Numbered from the stretch's first letter, positions 31,985 through 40,625 are shown. The stretch is DNA of 43,054 bases from Oscillospiraceae bacterium (GCA_017527825.1 JAFXPO010000043.1:1-43054), one strand, 5' to 3'. Numbers and translations: made by a program. The notes: generated by a model not told the origin, from the letters alone.

Positions 31985-34018
31985 TTATTCCACACCGCGG
32001 TAGAACAGCCCGCGGGTCAAATCCTCCGGGGGACAGTCCACCCCGTCCACATGGGCGCGGAGGACGGCGGCGCACTGCTCCGGCGACTCCGTCGTGAAGC
32101 GCAGCCGGACATAGCTCAGCCCCACGTCCTGCCAGTCGCTGCGTTTGCCGAGGTAGAGGGTCTTGGCGTTCTCGATCTCGCAGCGTCCGCCGTAGACCTC
32201 CAGCACCGGAAAGCTCTCGTTCCGCCGGTCGGTCAGCGTCCGCGACGCGCCCGCGTCGATCCGGTTGTCAATGATCATCAGCGGCAGTCTGCCGTAGATC
32301 ACCGCCTCGCAGGGAAGGCATTTTTGCAGGTCGCGAATCTGCTCCCGCCGCAGTTCGAAGGACACCGCCGCGCTGTCCAGTCCCTGCTCTTTCAGGAAGC
32401 GCAGGGCGGCAGAATTGAATACATTTAGTGATAATTCACCACGTTTTTCCAATTCGTAGTCGCGCACAAGCGCCAGATGCCCCAGATTGCCGACGCCGAC
32501 GGCGGACAAGCCGCGCTTACGCAGCGCGGTCAGTAGTGCGCGCAGCTCCGGCTCGTCGCCGGTACGGTACACGCGGGGGAGGATGGCGCAGAAGCGCATC
32601 GAGGGGTAGCGCGTGAGATCGACCTTTGCCAGCTCCTCGATGGGCAGGGCGATCATCGCCGGGGCGCAGTCCACCAGCGCGTCAGTCAGCTGTCCGGCAC
32701 GGTGCAGCGACACGGTGAACCGAGGCAGCGCGATGGTGTTGGGGACGGGTTCCGGCGCAACGTAGGGGAGGCTGCGGCGAGCCGGCAGCGCGGTACGCGC
32801 CGCCTCCATGGCGGAGAGCGCGTCGCGGCGCAGGGCGTTGAGCGCGGCGGCGGAGACAGCGAGTCCGCCGTCCAGCTCCACCGCGCAGTCCGACACGGTG
32901 AACGCCGTGCCGCCGGTTTTGCGCAGCCGCGCGTCGATCTCCTCCGCCGTCAGGGCACGGGTACGCGCCGCCTCGCTCCTGGGTCCGGTGACGGAGACCG
33001 TGTGTCCGTCGCCGTCCGACGCGCGGAGCGTGATGGGTTCGCCCGCGCGAAGCGACGCGGAGAAGCGCACGGGAACGGTACGCATCCGCTCCTGCTCATA
33101 CTCCGCGCGAAGCCGCGCAAACCAGTCCTCCGGCCAGCGCTCCGCGGCGGAGCGAACGCCGAACATGGCGCGGTCGTGTTTCCCGGTATAGTAACCGTCG
33201 GTGAAGCCGTCGCGGGAGAAGGCGGCGGCAAGCTGAGCGCGTTCCTCGTCCGTGGGCTTGCGGTGCTCGCGGAGCAATCGGGCGTAGATGCCCGTCACCG
33301 CCGCGACGTACTCCGGCCGCTTCATGCGCCCCTCCAGCTTGAGGCAGGCGACGCCCATGTCCTGCAATTCCGGCACATAGTCCGCGAGATTGTTGTCCCG
33401 CAGGCTCAGCGGGTGCCCGCCGTTGTAGGGCAGGCGGCAGGGCTGGGCGCACAGCCCGCGGTTGCCGCTGCGCTGCCCGATGACGGCGCTCATGGCGCAC
33501 TGACCGGAGACGCACACGCACAGCGCGCCGTGCACGAATACCTCCAGCTCGATGGGGCTTTGCAGGCACAGCGACGCGATCTCGTCGCGATTCAGTTCGC
33601 GGGAGAGCACCACGCGGGTGATGCCGAGCCGCGCCGCCTCCTCGATACCGGAGAGGGTGTGGACGGTCATCTGCGTGCTGGCGTGAAGCGGCACGTCGGG
33701 AACGACGCGGCGCAGCGTGTCCACCACGCCCCAGTCCTGCACCAGGATCGCGTCCACGCCCGCCTCGCTCGCGCCGTGGGCGACGGAGGACAGCGCGTGC
33801 AGCTCGCGATCGTTGATCAATGTATTTAAGGTAAGGTAGACCCGCACGCCGCGCAGGTGACAGTAGGAGACCACGCCGCGCAGCTCGTCGAGCGTAAAAT
33901 TTCGCGCGCCGCGGCGGGCGTTGAACTCGTCAACGCCTAAGTAGACGGCGTCCGCGCCGTTCTGCACGGCGGCGATCAGCGCTTCGCGGGAGCCGGCGGG
34001 GGCAAGCAGTTCGGTCAT
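31985..34018 (-). CDS. U32 family protein (RlhA/TrhP-like RNA hydroxylation enzyme)
   Basis: A 677-residue U32 family member with an N-terminal TIM-barrel-type U32 domain (MTELLAPAGSREALIAAV, then NGADAVYLG). The family signature ELEVFVHGALCVCVSGQC is near residue 160, with further Cys in GLCAQPCRLPY, a probable iron-sulfur ligand set. A long C-terminal extension follows (DUF3656-like). First called collagenase-like peptidases, E. coli U32 proteins RlhA and TrhP act in hydroxylation of 23S rRNA and tRNA, so RNA modification is likelier than proteolysis. AGAGGT precedes the ATG and overlaps the zapA end. Confidence 0.9.
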   Translation of the reverse strand: MTELLAPAGSREALIAAVQNGADAVYLGVDEFNARRGARNFTLDELRGVVSYCHLRGVRVYLTLNTLINDRELHALSSVAHGASEAGVDAILVQDWGVVDTLRRVVPDVPLHASTQMTVHTLSGIEEAARLGITRVVLSRELNRDEIASLCLQSPIELEVFVHGALCVCVSGQCAMSAVIGQRSGNRGLCAQPCRLPYNGGHPLSLRDNNLADYVPELQDMGVACLKLEGRMKRPEYVAAVTGIYARLLREHRKPTDEERAQLAAAFSRDGFTDGYYTGKHDRAMFGVRSAAERWPEDWFARLRAEYEQERMRTVPVRFSASLRAGEPITLRASDGDGHTVSVTGPRSEAARTRALTAEEIDARLRKTGGTAFTVSDCAVELDGGLAVSAAALNALRRDALSAMEAARTALPARRSLPYVAPEPVPNTIALPRFTVSLHRAGQLTDALVDCAPAMIALPIEELAKVDLTRYPSMRFCAILPRVYRTGDEPELRALLTALRKRGLSAVGVGNLGHLALVRDYELEKRGELSLNVFNSAALRFLKEQGLDSAAVSFELRREQIRDLQKCLPCEAVIYGRLPLMIIDNRIDAGASRTLTDRRNESFPVLEVYGGRCEIENAKTLYLGKRSDWQDVGLSYVRLRFTTESPEQCAAVLRAHVDGVDCPPEDLTRGLFYRGVE

Positions 34019-34021
34019 GGG

Positions 34022-34339
34022 TTACCTCTTGGCGTTTTGCAGCTTGAACAGCTCGCGCTTGAGCTCGCTGGCTTCGTTGCGGGCGCGGGTCGCCTCGTCG
34101 CTGTATTCCTTGAGCTGGGCGCGGAGCTTGTCCGTGGACTCCCGCTCCTTGAACAGCTCGTCGGCGATGTTGATGGCGGTCAACACCGCCGCGTCGCTGC
34201 GCCCGACCTTCGCGCTGGCAAGCAGCTCGCTGAGCTTGCCGTCCACATAGCCGCCGATCTTCTCCATGTAAGAGGGCGCTTCCTCGGCAACGAGCGTATA
34301 ATCCTCGCCGCAAATGCTGACGGTGACTCGATTTTCCAT
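34022..34339 (-). CDS. zapA: cell division protein ZapA
   Basis: A 105-residue protein with an N-terminal beta-rich part (MENRVTVSICGEDYTLVAEE) and a C-terminal coiled coil from about residue 60 (INIADELFKERESTDKLR), the build of ZapA, which bundles FtsZ filaments. The ATG at 34339 begins the usual family N-terminus. It is the first gene of the minus-strand run and has a promoter at 34406-34434. The stop is 3 bases before the U32 start. Confidence 0.92.
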   Translation of the reverse strand: MENRVTVSICGEDYTLVAEEAPSYMEKIGGYVDGKLSELLASAKVGRSDAAVLTAINIADELFKERESTDKLRAQLKEYSDEATRARNEASELKRELFKLQNAKR

Positions 34340-34405
34340 GATCCTATCCCATTCCTTTCCATCGCATTCCAAAAAGGCGCTATTCCACCTAATGATTCAC
34401 CTGAT

Positions 34406-34434
34406 ACTATACCACGAAACATCTGTCGTGAAAA
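34406..34434 (-). promoter_or_regulatory. zapA operon promoter
   Basis: On the minus strand, TTTTCA (34434-34429) and TATAGT (34411-34406) are 17 bp apart, with an extended -10 TGG just before TATAGT. It is divergent from the dnaD promoter. Confidence 0.6.
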
Positions 34435-34448
34435 GGGAAAATTTCTTG

Positions 34449-34477
34449 TTTACGAAATTGTTGTTTTATTGTAAAAT
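34449..34477 (+). promoter_or_regulatory. dnaD operon promoter
   Basis: TTTACG (34449-34454) and TAAAAT (34472-34477) are 17 bp apart in AT-rich DNA, about 30 bases before the GTG start of dnaD. Confidence 0.6.
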
Positions 34478-34509
34478 ATGTAGGTTATGAACGAAAGGAG
34501 GCGGACGCC

Positions 34510-35430
34510 GTGAGTGAATACACCCTGCACCTCAAGCGGGAGGAGCCGGTCACCCTCGGCGCGGGCGCGGTGCGCCGTCTCATCGAGAGCCGCAACGGCG
34601 ACGCGGCGCTGCTGTATCTGTGCATTGCCCGCCGCGGCGCGGCGGAGCCGGGGAAGCTGCGCGAGGAGCTGCAATGGAGCGAAGCCGAGTTCGCCGCCGC
34701 AGAGCGCGCGCTGCGGACGATGGGGCTCGTCGGCGCGGGGGAAACCGCCGCGCCGCAATCGCCGCGCAGCGCCGAAAAAGACCCGCGCGGCGCCGAAAAA
34801 GCCCCGGAAACCGTGGACTATTCCCGTGAGGACGTAATGCGCAAGCTGGAGAGCGACGCCTCCTTCGCCGCCGTGCTGCGGGAGGTGGAGCGCAAGCTGG
34901 GGCGGCTGAGCGACCCGTCGGTACGCAAGCTGCTGGGGCTGTACGATTATCTGGGGCTGCCGGCGGACGTGCTGCTGCTGCTGGTCAATTACTGCGTCGA
35001 GCGCCGCGCGGAGCAGTTCGGCGAGGGGCGGCTGCCCACCATGCGCGAAATCGAGAAGGAGGGCTACCGCTGGGCGCGGCTGGAGCTGTTTTCCTCCGCC
35101 GCGGCGGACGCGTACCTGCAAGCCCAGCGCCGCAAGCAGGACAGCTACCCCGCGTACCTCTCCGTCCTCGGCATCCGCGACCGCGCCGCCGTCCCCAGCG
35201 AGGAGAAGTACCTCGGCGCGTGGGCGGAGATGGGCTTCCCGCCGGAGACCGTCGCCATCGCCTACGACAAGACGGTGCTCAAGTGCGGCGAATTCAAGTG
35301 GGCGTACTGCAACGGCATTTTGAAGCGCTGGCACGAAAAGGGTCTGCACACGCCCGACGAGGTCAGCTCGGAGAACAAGCCGCGCGCGAAGAACATCGAC
35401 CGCGACGCGTGGATGAACGATTATGACTGA
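34510..35430 (+). CDS. dnaD: DnaD-domain replication initiation protein
   Basis: A 306-residue protein with an N-terminal winged helix (about 1-80), an Ala/Pro/Lys-rich linker and two DnaD/DnaB2 domains (about 105-180 and 190-285). The second carries the typical pattern AYLSVLGIRDR, then IAYDKTVLKCGEFKWAYCNGIL. DnaD proteins remodel origin DNA and help load the replicative helicase. The start is GTG at 34510, about 8 bases after GGAGG. dnaC follows after 14 bases, so the two form a primosome operon. Confidence 0.93.
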   Translation: MSEYTLHLKREEPVTLGAGAVRRLIESRNGDAALLYLCIARRGAAEPGKLREELQWSEAEFAAAERALRTMGLVGAGETAAPQSPRSAEKDPRGAEKAPETVDYSREDVMRKLESDASFAAVLREVERKLGRLSDPSVRKLLGLYDYLGLPADVLLLLVNYCVERRAEQFGEGRLPTMREIEKEGYRWARLELFSSAAADAYLQAQRRKQDSYPAYLSVLGIRDRAAVPSEEKYLGAWAEMGFPPETVAIAYDKTVLKCGEFKWAYCNGILKRWHEKGLHTPDEVSSENKPRAKNIDRDAWMNDYD

Positions 35431-35444
35431 AAGAGGTCGGCAAT

Positions 35445-36437
35445 ATGGCATACGATGAAAAAATTCTGCGCCGCGCCACGGCGCGGTACGATGAGGAAAA
35501 GCAGCGCCGCGCCGAGGAATTCCGCGCGCGGCAGCGGCTATGCTTCGCCGCCGCGCCGCGTTTGGAGGAGATCGACCGCACGCTGCGTCAGACCATGGCG
35601 AAGATCGTGACCAACGGCTTGCGCCGGGGGACCGATCCCCGCAGCGCGATCGCGGCGCTTCGGGCGGAAAACCTCAATTTGCAGCGGGAGCGGGGCGAGC
35701 TGCTGGTCGCCATGGGCTATCCGGCGGACTATCTCATCGAGCAGCCCGCCTGCAAGCTGTGCAACGACACCGGCTGGACGGAGGAGGGCAGGATGTGCCG
35801 CTGCCTGAAGGCGCACTACACCCGCGAGCAGAACAAGGAGCTGTCCCGGATGCTCGATCTGGGGCATCAGAGCTTTGATACCTTCCGGTTCGAGTATTAC
35901 TCCCACCAGCCCTTTCCGGGGAAAAACACCTCGCCCTATCTGCGCATGGAGAAGAATTACGACGCCTGTCGGGACTACGCCAACGAATTCTCTCCCAAAA
36001 GCGGAAACCTGCTGCTCTCCGGCGCGCCGGGGCTGGGCAAGACCTTTCTCTCCGCCAGCATCGCCCGCGTCGTCAGCGAGCGCGGATACTCGGTGGTCTA
36101 CGACACCGCCGCCCACATCTTCGAGCGCATGGAGGCACAGAAATTCAGCCGCGGCGACGACGAAGACGCGGAGGACGATGTGACGCGCTACCTGAAATGC
36201 GACCTGCTCATCCTCGACGACCTCGGCACGGAGATGTCGGGCAGCTTCGTGCAAAGCGCGCTGTACCGCATCATCAACACGCGGCTGATGGAAAACCGGA
36301 AAACCATCATTTCCTCGAATCTCAATCCCGCTGAGCTGGGTACCCGCTACGGCGCCGCGATCCAGTCGCGGCTGGAAGGGGAGTACCGCATCCTGCCGTT
36401 TTTCGGCGAAGACATCCGAAAGCTGAAAAAGAAATGA
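35445..36437 (+). CDS. dnaC: DnaC/DnaI-type helicase loader ATPase
   Basis: A 330-residue AAA+ loader. An N-terminal coiled coil (about 1-90) precedes a zinc-binding cluster, Cys103, Cys106, Cys118 and Cys120 (CKLCNDTG, then CRC). The ATPase domain has Walker A GAPGLGKT (193-200) and Walker B LLILDDLG (about 254-261), with a sensor segment SSNLNP. It loads the DnaB-type helicase at origins with DnaD. It overlaps the next gene by four bases (ATGA). Confidence 0.94.
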   Translation: MAYDEKILRRATARYDEEKQRRAEEFRARQRLCFAAAPRLEEIDRTLRQTMAKIVTNGLRRGTDPRSAIAALRAENLNLQRERGELLVAMGYPADYLIEQPACKLCNDTGWTEEGRMCRCLKAHYTREQNKELSRMLDLGHQSFDTFRFEYYSHQPFPGKNTSPYLRMEKNYDACRDYANEFSPKSGNLLLSGAPGLGKTFLSASIARVVSERGYSVVYDTAAHIFERMEAQKFSRGDDEDAEDDVTRYLKCDLLILDDLGTEMSGSFVQSALYRIINTRLMENRKTIISSNLNPAELGTRYGAAIQSRLEGEYRILPFFGEDIRKLKKK

Positions 36438-38296
36438 AGCTGCAACATCTCTATCGCGGGGAGGGCACGCCCCTCGAACGCGCCCTGCATCAGGCGCTGC
36501 TGGCGCTGATCCTGCTCGGCTTCGCCGCCGCCAACGGGTTCCTGGCGCTGCGGCTCGCCGCCTGCTCCTACGCGCCGCTGTACCATCCGGCGGTGTATGA
36601 GTCCTACTTCCGCCATCCGCCCATCGTGCTGCTCAATATCCTGCCGCCGGTGCTGCTCATGGCGCTGGGGTACTTCCTCACGCGGCGGGCGTGGGCGGCG
36701 TATTTGATCTCCGCCGTGCCAACCATCGGCTGCGCGCTGGTCAACTACTACAAAATCCAGCTCCGGGGCGACCCGTTCCTCGCCGCCGACTTCCGGCTCA
36801 TCCGCACCATGAGCGGCATTCTGGGGCATTACCACCTCGACCTCTCCCGCGTGGTGCTCGTCGCCGTGGGCGGGGCGGGGCTGATGTTCCTCGTGTGCGT
36901 CCTTGCCCTGAAAAACGGGATTCGCGGCGCCCGGACGCGCCTGATCGGGACGCTGGCGTGTCTGGCGCTGGCGGCGCTGCTCTACACGCAGGTGTATCTG
37001 GACTACGGCACCTACCGCAAAACCGTCAACAACGACGCCATCCGCAACGAATGGTCGGACGTGGAGGTCTTTGTCTCCCGCGGGTTCTGGTATCCGTTCC
37101 TCCGCAGCGTACCCAAGGCGTTTCCCGCCCCGCCGGAGGGCTACAGCGCCCGCGCGGGGGAGGCGGTGCTCGCGTCCTACGACGACGCGGATATTTCCCC
37201 GGAAAAGCGCGTCACCGTGGTGGGCGTGATGGGGGAGGCGTTCGCCGACTTAACGGATTTCCCCATGCTGGCGGATGTGTCCGCCGTGCGGGAGCTTTAC
37301 GCCCCGCTGCACGCGCTGGAGGCGCAGGGCGTCCACGGCGACCTGCTCACCAATATCTTCGCCGGCGGCACGGTGGACAGCGAGTGGGGGTTCCTCACCG
37401 GCTACTCCCACCACGGCGACTTCCGCGGCGATGTGGACAGCTTCGTGCGCTACTTCAAGGCGCAGGGCTATGACGCCGTGTACCGCCACCCCGGCTACGG
37501 CTGGTTCTACAACCGCACCAACGTCAACCAATACCTCGGCTTCGACGAGAGCGTGTTCACCGACAACGGCTTCGGCGAGCTGGTCAGCCCGCAGTCCGCG
37601 CCCTACCACTCGGACAAGGTGCTCTTCGATTACCTCTATCGTGAGCTGTCCGCGCGCGGTACCGACGACCCACCGCTGTTTTCGTTCTCCGTGACGTATC
37701 AGAACCACGGCCCCTACGAGGTCAAAAAGACCCTCGGCGCCGCGTATCTCACCCCCGCCGCCACCGGCTGGTCGGAGGAGAGCTGCAACATCCTCAACAA
37801 CTACCTCGGCGGCATCGCCGAGACCGTCATCGAGCTGGCGCGGTTCACCGGCGAGCTGGACGCGCTGGAGCAGCCCGTGGTGCTGGTGTTCTTCGGCGAC
37901 CATAAGCCGTGGCTGGGGAACGACGCCTCGGTGTATCAGGAGCTGGGCGTGAACCTCGACCTCGACACACAGGACGGCTTCGCGAACTACTACTCCACGC
38001 CCTACCTCATCTGGGCGAACCGCGCGGCAAAGCAGCTCGCGGACTTCACCGGCGCGGGGGAGACGATCTCCCCCTGCTACCTGATGGCGGAGCTGTTCGA
38101 CCGATGCGGCTGGGAGGGTCCCGCGTTCATGCAGCTCCAGCGCGACATGCGCGCGGCAACGCCGCTGCTCCACGAGCGCGAGCTGTTCATCGAGGACGGC
38201 GCGATCACCGATACGCTCTCTCCCGACGCGGCGGAGACCTACCGGCGCTACCGCTGGGCGGAATTCTGGCGGGAAACCAAAGGCTTACAAAAGTAA
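36434..38296 (+). CDS. LtaS-like membrane sulfatase (phosphoglycerol transferase type)
   Basis: A 620-residue protein with about five N-terminal membrane helices (to about residue 190) and an extracytoplasmic sulfatase-fold domain (about 255-560). Metal and catalytic positions recognisable by pattern are Glu268 (VMGEAFADL), Thr313 in GGTVDSEWGFLTG, HPGYGWFYNR, and the pair Asp489-His490 (FFGDHKPWLG). Relatives polymerise lipoteichoic acid or add phosphoglycerol or phosphoethanolamine to surface glycans. Which one applies here is not visible. It is coupled to dnaC by overlap, although the functions differ. A terminator follows directly. Confidence 0.88.
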   Translation: MKLQHLYRGEGTPLERALHQALLALILLGFAAANGFLALRLAACSYAPLYHPAVYESYFRHPPIVLLNILPPVLLMALGYFLTRRAWAAYLISAVPTIGCALVNYYKIQLRGDPFLAADFRLIRTMSGILGHYHLDLSRVVLVAVGGAGLMFLVCVLALKNGIRGARTRLIGTLACLALAALLYTQVYLDYGTYRKTVNNDAIRNEWSDVEVFVSRGFWYPFLRSVPKAFPAPPEGYSARAGEAVLASYDDADISPEKRVTVVGVMGEAFADLTDFPMLADVSAVRELYAPLHALEAQGVHGDLLTNIFAGGTVDSEWGFLTGYSHHGDFRGDVDSFVRYFKAQGYDAVYRHPGYGWFYNRTNVNQYLGFDESVFTDNGFGELVSPQSAPYHSDKVLFDYLYRELSARGTDDPPLFSFSVTYQNHGPYEVKKTLGAAYLTPAATGWSEESCNILNNYLGGIAETVIELARFTGELDALEQPVVLVFFGDHKPWLGNDASVYQELGVNLDLDTQDGFANYYSTPYLIWANRAAKQLADFTGAGETISPCYLMAELFDRCGWEGPAFMQLQRDMRAATPLLHERELFIEDGAITDTLSPDAAETYRRYRWAEFWRETKGLQK

Positions 38297-38330
38297 AGAA
38301 ACGCAGCCAAACGGCTGCGTTTCTTTTATT
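38297..38330. terminator. bidirectional Rho-independent terminator
   Basis: AAGAAACGCAGCC and GGCTGCGTTTCTT pair around AAAC and are followed by TTATT. It separates the dnaD operon from the convergent glycyl-tRNA synthetase gene. Confidence 0.88.
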
Positions 38331-38364
38331 GACTTATATTAGGTCTATCAGTTTTGTTCTATTT

Positions 38365-39789
38365 TCAGAACTTCACGCGCTCGGCGAGGTACGCCTTGAC
38401 CTCTTCGATGGGCAGGCGGATCTGCTTCATGGTGTCGCGCTCGCGGATGGTGACGCAGTGGTCGGCGGGGGTGTTCTCATCGCCCACGGTTTCGAAGTCG
38501 AAGGTGATGCAGTAGGGTGTGCCGATCTCGTCGGCGCGGCGATAGCGCTTGCCGATGGAGCCGGTCTCGTCGTAGTCGATCATGAAGTCCTTGGCAAGCT
38601 CGGCGTACAACTCCTTAGCGGGGCCGGTGAGCACTTCCTTCTTGGAGAGGGGAAGGATCGCCGCCTTGTAGGGCGCGAGCGCCGGGTGCAGATGCAGCAC
38701 GGTGCGGATATCGTCGTTGCCCTTCTTGTCCTGACCGACGACCTCCTCGTCGTAGGCGTCGCAGAGGAACGCGAGCGCCACGCGGTCGCAGCCCAGCGAC
38801 GGCTCGATGACGTAGGGGATATAGTGCTCGTTGGTCTCCGGGTCGAAGTAGGTGAGGTCCTTGCCGCTCGCCTCCTGATGGCGGCCGAGGTCGTAATCCG
38901 TGCGGTCGGCGATGCCCCACAGCTCGCCCCAGTCGGTGAACGGGAAGGCGTACTCGATGTCGGTGGTGGCACGGGAGTAGAACGCAAGCTCCGCCGGCTC
39001 ATGGTCGCGCAGGCGCAGGTGCTCCTTGTCGATGCCGAGGCTCGTGAGCCAGTTGGTGCAGAAGTCCTTCCAGTACGCGAACCACTCAAGGTCCGTGCCG
39101 GGCTTGCAGAAGAACTCACACTCCATCTGCTCGAACTCGCGGGTGCGGAAGGTGAAGTTGCCCGGCGTGATCTCGTTGCGGAACGCCTTGCCCACCTGGC
39201 ACACGCCGAAGGGCAGCTTTTTCCGCGTGGTGCGGGCGATGTTCGCGAAGTTGACGAAGATGCCCTGGGCAGTCTCCGGCCGCAGATACACGGTGGAGCT
39301 GGAATCCTCGGTCACACCGATGGCGGTCTTGAACATGAGGTTGAACTTGCGGATGGGGGTGAAGTCGTGCTTGCCGCAGACGGGGCAGATGACGTTCTCG
39401 TGCTCGGCGATGAACGCGTCCATCTCGTCGAAGGTCATGGCGTCGGTGTTCACGTCGGGGAACTCCTCACCGATGAGCTTGTCCGCGCGGTGGCGCGCCT
39501 TGCAAGCCTTGCAGTCCAGCAGGGGGTCGGAGAAGCTGGCGACGTGTCCGGTGGTGACCCAGGTCTGGGGGTTCATGATGATGGCGGCATCGAGGCCGAC
39601 GTTGTACGGGGACTCCTGCACGAATTTCTTGAGCCACGCCTTTTTGACGTTGTTCTTGAACTCCACGCCCAGCGGACCGTAGTCCCAGCTGTTGGCGAGG
39701 CCGCCGTAAATCTCGCTGCCGGGGAAGATGAAGCCGCGGTTCTTGCAGAGGTTGACGATGGCGTCAAAGTTTTTCTTGCTGTGTTCCAT
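38365..39789 (-). CDS. glyQS: glycyl-tRNA synthetase, homodimeric type
   Basis: A 474-residue class II GlyRS of the alpha-2 type found in many Gram-positives, not the alpha2-beta2 form. Motifs include [12 protein letters not shown] near the N-terminus, a zinc-ribbon-like Cys set (CKACKARH, then CPVCGKHDF) and motif 2 [19 protein letters not shown]. The C-terminal anticodon-binding domain is near [19 protein letters not shown]. It charges tRNA-Gly, including the CCC species at 10988. The ATG at 39789 sits 8 bases after AAAGGAG. The leader is only about 30 nt, too short for a T-box, which is notable since many Firmicute glyQS genes have one. Confidence 0.96.
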   Translation of the reverse strand: MEHSKKNFDAIVNLCKNRGFIFPGSEIYGGLANSWDYGPLGVEFKNNVKKAWLKKFVQESPYNVGLDAAIIMNPQTWVTTGHVASFSDPLLDCKACKARHRADKLIGEEFPDVNTDAMTFDEMDAFIAEHENVICPVCGKHDFTPIRKFNLMFKTAIGVTEDSSSTVYLRPETAQGIFVNFANIARTTRKKLPFGVCQVGKAFRNEITPGNFTFRTREFEQMECEFFCKPGTDLEWFAYWKDFCTNWLTSLGIDKEHLRLRDHEPAELAFYSRATTDIEYAFPFTDWGELWGIADRTDYDLGRHQEASGKDLTYFDPETNEHYIPYVIEPSLGCDRVALAFLCDAYDEEVVGQDKKGNDDIRTVLHLHPALAPYKAAILPLSKKEVLTGPAKELYAELAKDFMIDYDETGSIGKRYRRADEIGTPYCITFDFETVGDENTPADHCVTIRERDTMKQIRLPIEEVKAYLAERVKF

Positions 39790-39828
39790 GGAAATCGCTC
39801 CTTTTTCTTCTAAATGCAAAGTAAGGGT

Positions 39829-39858
39829 ATTTTATGATAGGTGGGGCGGCTTTGTCAA
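39829..39858 (-). promoter_or_regulatory. glyQS promoter
   Basis: On the minus strand, TTGACA (39858-39853) and TAAAAT (39834-39829) are 18 bp apart. The inverted-repeat cassette begins only 18 bases further upstream. Confidence 0.65.
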
Positions 39859-39875
39859 GGAATTGCACGGGGATT

Positions 39876-39980
39876 GTACCCCCATTTTCTCTCTTTGGAG
39901 AGAGAAAACGGTGGTACCCGCCAAAAGAGAGAACACCAGAGGGGGTTTCGATTCCCCCTCTGGACTCCCCTAAAACGACC
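39876..39980 (+). repeat. left 105-bp arm of the inverted-repeat cassette
   Basis: This arm matches the reverse complement of 40521-40625 at 99 of 105 positions. It holds stacked hairpins: GTACC (39876-39880) with GGTAC (39913-39917) around a CTCTCTTT/AGAGAG stem, then CCAGAGGGGG (39936-39945) with CCCCCTCTGG (39954-39963). All six differences from the other arm fall in three base pairs of the first stem and keep it paired. A palindrome of 24 bp (39982-40005) follows the arm on the inner side. Confidence 0.9.
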
Positions 39981-40023
39981 AAAGGGAGGGCCGCGGCCCT
40001 CCCTTATGGAATCCCTCCGGGGG

Positions 40024-40224
40024 TTATTTGAACTTCACCGCCTCATTGGGCGTACAACCAACGATCTTGCAAATCTTTTCCAGAGTAGTGAGCGTGATGT
40101 TTTTGTTCTTCTTCAGTGCATCCAGGGTTTTATTATCGATTCCGCTTTTCAAAAGCTGATATTGGGAGACGTTGTTCCGCTTCATTGTTTGCCACAGAGG
40201 CTCATAATCAATGATAGCCCTCAC
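40024..40224 (-). CDS. small Cro/C1-type helix-turn-helix regulator
   Basis: A protein of about 66 residues covering one Xre-type DNA-binding domain (LWQTMKRNNVSQYQLLKSGI, then TLTTLEKICKIVGCTPNE). The start is uncertain. I chose GTG at 40224 because it lies downstream of a minus-strand -10 (TATACT, 40253-40248) with GGAG in the leader; the TTG at 40266 lies upstream of that -10. The gene is AT-rich against GC-rich surroundings and sits inside the inverted repeats. It is divergent from a 52-residue gene across a 28-bp perfect palindrome, its probable operator. Function beyond DNA binding is unknown. Confidence 0.8.
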   Translation of the reverse strand: MRAIIDYEPLWQTMKRNNVSQYQLLKSGIDNKTLDALKKNKNITLTTLEKICKIVGCTPNEAVKFK

Positions 40225-40260
40225 CGCCTCGTTTTCTTCTCCGAAACAGTATAAAATGAC

Positions 40261-40299
40261 TTGCAAAAAAGCGATATTGTGATTATAATCACAATATCG
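40261..40299. promoter_or_regulatory. divergent control region with 28-bp perfect palindrome
   Basis: On the plus strand TTGCAA (40261-40266) and TATAAT (40284-40289) are 17 bp apart. A perfect 28-bp palindrome (40272-40299, half site CGATATTGTGATTA) covers the -10 box. Another -10-like TATACT lies on the minus strand at 40253-40248. A repressor bound to the palindrome would shut the plus-strand gene and probably its own. Confidence 0.8.
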
Positions 40300-40316
40300 A
40301 GATAAGGAGGTCGAAT

Positions 40317-40475
40317 ATGGAAGGACTTTATAGAAAACTATACTTCAAGCTCTTTGGTATTTTAGCCGACACAATCGAACTGCTGGAAGCCGGCAATGTT
40401 GAAGCCGCAAAAAATCTTCTCATCAAGACCCAGCGTGAGGCGGAAGAATTCTATATCGAAAACGAGGAAGCCTGA
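40317..40475 (+). CDS. 52-residue small protein of unknown function
   Basis: A short gene with strong support: a consensus promoter upstream, AAGGAGG (40304-40310) 6 bases before the ATG, and a clean stop. The product is acidic and helical, beginning MEGLYRKLYFKLFGILAD and ending in a Glu-rich tail (REAEEFYIENEEA), with ELLEAGNVEAAKNLL in the middle. No membrane helix or metal motif is seen. I do not recognise a family. It is divergent from the Cro-like regulator and inside the inverted-repeat cassette. A regulator-effector pair is possible, but nothing shows toxicity. Confidence 0.8.
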   Translation: MEGLYRKLYFKLFGILADTIELLEAGNVEAAKNLLIKTQREAEEFYIENEEA

Positions 40476-40493
40476 CGCCCCAAGGGGGTTTCC

Positions 40494-40519
40494 AAAGGGG
40501 GAGCCGCGGCTCCCCCTTT
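40494..40519. repeat. 26-bp perfect palindrome at the inner end of the right arm
   Basis: AAAGGGGGAGCCG followed by its exact complement. The matching inner palindrome of the left arm (39982-40005) has GGGAGGG/CCCTCCC instead, again a change on both sides that keeps pairing. The position after the small gene suits a terminator stem, though T runs are short. Confidence 0.8.
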
Positions 40520-40520
40520 C

Positions 40521-40625
40521 GGTCGTTTTAGGGGAGTCCAGAGGGGGAATCGAAACCCCCTCTGGTGTTCTCTCTTTTGGCGGGCGACACCGTTTTCTCT
40601 CTCCAAAGAGAGAAAATGGGGTCGC
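40521..40625 (-). repeat. right 105-bp arm of the inverted-repeat cassette
   Basis: Reverse complement of the left arm with six differences, all in the outer stem, which here reads GCGAC with GTCGC as in the partial copy at 14366-14410. The block between the arm outer ends, 39876-40625, is 750 bp long and contains only the two small divergent genes. Confidence 0.9.

Noticed and set aside
39790..39875. Possible T-box riboswitch before glyQS, and likewise before serS and aspS.
   Set aside because: The leaders are too short and lack the conserved T-box sequence; glyQS has an ordinary promoter about 40 bases before its start codon.
40225..40266. A longer start (TTG at 40266) for the Cro-like regulator.
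   Set aside because: It lies upstream of the minus-strand -10 box and has no ribosome binding site.
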